The notes beneath the pieces are model-generated. The model worked only from the letters and a program-made list of their open reading frames with translations. It ran no database searches and was not told where the DNA came from. From DATKUK01 sp035530655 (GTDB taxonomy: Bacteria; Planctomycetota; Phycisphaerae; UBA1845; DATKUK01): a stretch of DNA of 64,000 nt. Numbering within the stretch: the stretch's first letter is position 1; every line of letters begins with the position of its first letter. The position numbers and the translations under genes are program-made. The stretch spans positions 1-64,000 of the forward strand of contig DATKUK010000109.1 of NCBI GenBank assembly GCA_035530655.1. Direction: 5' to 3'. Positions 62,402 to 64,000 of this stretch are shown here, in pieces.

Positions 62402-63517
62402 ATGGACGATCACCAGGAGTTCGGCCTCAAGCGCAAGCGAATTGCTGCGATGCTCGAGCGCAGTGGCTTGGGGGGGGTGCTGCTGGGAACACGCCACAAC
62501 TTCGCGTGGCTGACGGGCGGGGGGCGGAACTTCGTCAACCAGGCGTCTGACGTGGGGGTCGCCGCCGTGCTGGTGACTGCCGAGCACATCTGCTGTTTTT
62601 GCGCAAATATCGAGGCCGAGCGAATCGCAGACGAGGAGGTCGGGCACCTCGGGATCGAGGTGGTGGGCTATCCCTGGTGGGAGCCCGCGCAGTTAGGCCG
62701 ATTGCTGGCTGAGCGTCTGGATCCGGCGCAGATGGCGGCGGACGTTCATCTGGCGGGCGTTCCGGCGGCGGTCCGGCCGCTTCCGACCGGGTTCGACCGG
62801 CTGCGCTGGAAGCTTACCGAGGCAGAGATGGAGCGCTACCGCCAGGTGGGTGCGATCGTGGGGCGCGAGCTGGAGGCTGCCTGCCGGTCGGCACATGTGG
62901 GCCTTGCTGAGCATCGGATCGCGGCGGCGTTGACGTCGCGGCTGGCGCAGGAGGGGGTCCGCACGCCAGTGGTGCTCGTCGCCGCGGATGAGCGGGTCCG
63001 CCGATACCGACATCCGATCCCCACGGACAATCGGGTAAAGCGGTATTTCATGCTGGTGGTGTGCGGCGAGCGGCAGGGGTTGATCTGCTCGGCCACCCGG
63101 CTGGTCCACTTCGGCCGCCCGCCGGACGAGTTGGTGGCCAAGCACCAGGCCGTCTGCCGGGTCGACGGACGGATGATCGGCGCGACTCGACCGGGCGTCA
63201 CGCTGGGTGCTGTCTTCACCGAGGCGCAGGCGGCCTATGCCGAGGCCGGGTGGGCGGACGAATGGCGGCTGCACCACCAGGGAGGCCCTACCGGGTATCT
63301 CAGCCGCGACGCCAAAGCGACGCCCAACAGCGATGTGGCAATCCTTGAAGACCAGGCGTTTGCCTGGAATCCCTCGATTGCCGGCACCAAGAGTGAGGAT
63401 ACGGTGCTCGTGACCGCCGAGGGCAATGAGCTGCTGACGGCCACGGGCGAGTGGCCTTCGCTGGAAATCGACGCCGAGTCAGCCAAGTACTCGCGCCCCG
63501 ACATCCTCGTTCTGTGA
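62402..63517 (+). CDS. M24-fold (Xaa-Pro peptidase-like) protein with lost metal ligands
   Basis: A 371-residue protein with the creatinase/prolidase two-domain layout: an N-terminal domain (VLLGTRHNFAWLTGGGRNFV) and a pita-bread C-terminal domain (WKLTEAEMERYRQVGAIVGR, HHQGGPTGY, SEDTVLVTAEGNELLT). Active M24 enzymes need Asp, Asp, His, Glu, Glu. His (291/292) and the last Glu (332) are present. The Asp pair region reads LVVCGERQGLICSATRLV, without the Asp residues, and the first Glu region reads FAWNPSI with Asn323. Hydrolysis by the classical dinuclear mechanism is unlikely. ATG 62402 lies 25 bases after accD; the frame is open to 62303. Confidence 0.75.
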   Translation: MDDHQEFGLKRKRIAAMLERSGLGGVLLGTRHNFAWLTGGGRNFVNQASDVGVAAVLVTAEHICCFCANIEAERIADEEVGHLGIEVVGYPWWEPAQLGRLLAERLDPAQMAADVHLAGVPAAVRPLPTGFDRLRWKLTEAEMERYRQVGAIVGRELEAACRSAHVGLAEHRIAAALTSRLAQEGVRTPVVLVAADERVRRYRHPIPTDNRVKRYFMLVVCGERQGLICSATRLVHFGRPPDELVAKHQAVCRVDGRMIGATRPGVTLGAVFTEAQAAYAEAGWADEWRLHHQGGPTGYLSRDAKATPNSDVAILEDQAFAWNPSIAGTKSEDTVLVTAEGNELLTATGEWPSLEIDAESAKYSRPDILVL

Positions 63518-63711
63518 GCGCTTCCCGTGGTGCGGATGGTTGCGCTGCGGCGGGCCTGAGGCCGCACGTGCGGTGTTCGGGTCGGTTCGGCTCTCCACCG
63601 ATCGGTTTGTCAGTGCGAAAAACTGGGGTTTGCCTTTGCTTTCCGCCGATAATTTGATTACATAAGCACAGCATACGTGTCCCGAGGTGCGCGGCCGGGA
63701 ACCCGGATCCG

Positions 63712-64000
63712 ATGAAGCAAGCCAGGATGGCGAAAGTACTGGGGTGCCTCGTAGCGGCCATGACGTTTGGCGCTGCGGGGTTGATGTGGGTTGAGCCACA
63801 TACGACTCACCTTTATCCCGACGCGGCAGGCAAGGGGGGCGGGTCCTATATGCTGCGGGCACAGTCGTCCGCCGATCTGGCTCACTGGCGCGGCGTGCTG
63901 ATTGAGCATTGCGCCTCGGTTGGGGCGGCGGCATCTGGGGGCACATTGGGGCGGCAAGGGCACCACTTCATCGTCAACGCCGATGGCCTGCGAGAGGTAT
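63712..64000 (+). CDS. Secreted protein, possible N-acetylmuramoyl-L-alanine amidase-like, 5' part only
   Basis: An open frame of 96 codons runs from ATG 63712 past the window end. It begins with a signal-type N-terminus (MAKVLGCLVAAMTFGAAGL). After about residue 65, HWRGVLIEHCASVGAAASGG followed by GHHFIVNADG resembles the first strand and zinc region of the amidase_2/PGRP fold (in which WxxIVIHHSA and YHFxIxN are usual), here with E in place of the first His. The resemblance is suggestive only. The preceding 194 bases hold no recognised gene. Confidence 0.45.
   Translation, partial: MKQARMAKVLGCLVAAMTFGAAGLMWVEPHTTHLYPDAAGKGGGSYMLRAQSSADLAHWRGVLIEHCASVGAAASGGTLGRQGHHFIVNADGLREV

Noticed and set aside
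1..64000. CRISPR arrays, insertion sequences, prophage or rRNA genes
   Set aside because: No regularly spaced short repeats, transposase motifs, terminal inverted repeats, phage genes or rRNA signatures were seen.

Overview
The window looks like a chromosomal segment of a Planctomycetota bacterium, probably Phycisphaerae-like. The evidence is moderate GC to high GC DNA, an exosortase with an EpsI-type partner and a PEP-CTERM-like substrate, secreted beta-propeller proteins built from FDPxxGxDLxSS repeats and ending in a dockerin-type EF-hand pair, long PKD/beta-helix surface proteins, and LPS-type genes (KdsC, an LptC/LptA-like protein) that imply an outer membrane. The taxonomic call is inference from gene content; no rRNA is present.

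Region 1 (1-19714, all on +) is an exopolysaccharide (EPS) assembly cluster. It opens with the 3' end of rmlA joined to a headless 3' part of rmlB, then exosortase, EpsI-like protein and polysaccharide deacetylase. Next come three GNAT/FemAB-type aminoacyl or acyl transferase genes (one a two-domain fusion), a GT2 glycosyltransferase, a tRNA-like gene with an abnormal anticodon arm, and an uncharacterised Cys/His-rich protein. The rest is a GT-B glycosyltransferase, an unknown all-helical-looking protein, a WecG/TagA-type transferase, a Wzx-type flippase, a sulfotransferase, a GT2 transferase, a GT39-like membrane transferase and a Wzy/O-antigen-ligase-like polymerase. Together these could build, modify (deacetylate, acylate, sulfate), flip and polymerise a surface polysaccharide. 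Codon use here is more mixed and AT-richer than in the later housekeeping part.

Region 2 (19938-35730) holds surface proteins: a 1629-residue modular PKD/beta-helix lipoprotein (-), a 1393-residue TPR protein, a seven-repeat beta-propeller with a dockerin, and a small PEP-CTERM-like protein that is a plausible exosortase substrate. A stretch of about 1.85 kb without recognisable genes follows and contains one strong intrinsic terminator and a possible small RNA. Then come a Nudix-like protein and an outer-membrane beta-barrel candidate (-).

Region 3 (36020-44367) is a compact housekeeping operon: GT87-like mannosyltransferase, cdsA, phoH, pgpH-like 7TM-HD phosphodiesterase, ybeY and a CorC/HlyC-type CBS protein. 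A separate corrinoid-fold protein that lacks the usual cobalamin histidine follows, with a clear terminator.

Region 4 (44480-56366) has a glutamine amidotransferase (pabA/trpG type, -), a decayed beta-helix gene, a HEAT-repeat protein, several secreted proteins of unknown function, kdsC and a very large LptC/LptA-like protein.

Region 5 (56379-64000) has an MFS transporter (-), then gap, pgk, rpe, a phosphoglycerate-mutase-fold protein that has lost its catalytic residues, accD, and an M24-fold protein that has lost most of its metal ligands. The start of a possible amidase-like gene runs off the end. The two apparent pseudoenzymes flanking accD, the GNAT fusion, the tRNA-like gene and the unknown EPS protein are the most unusual items.
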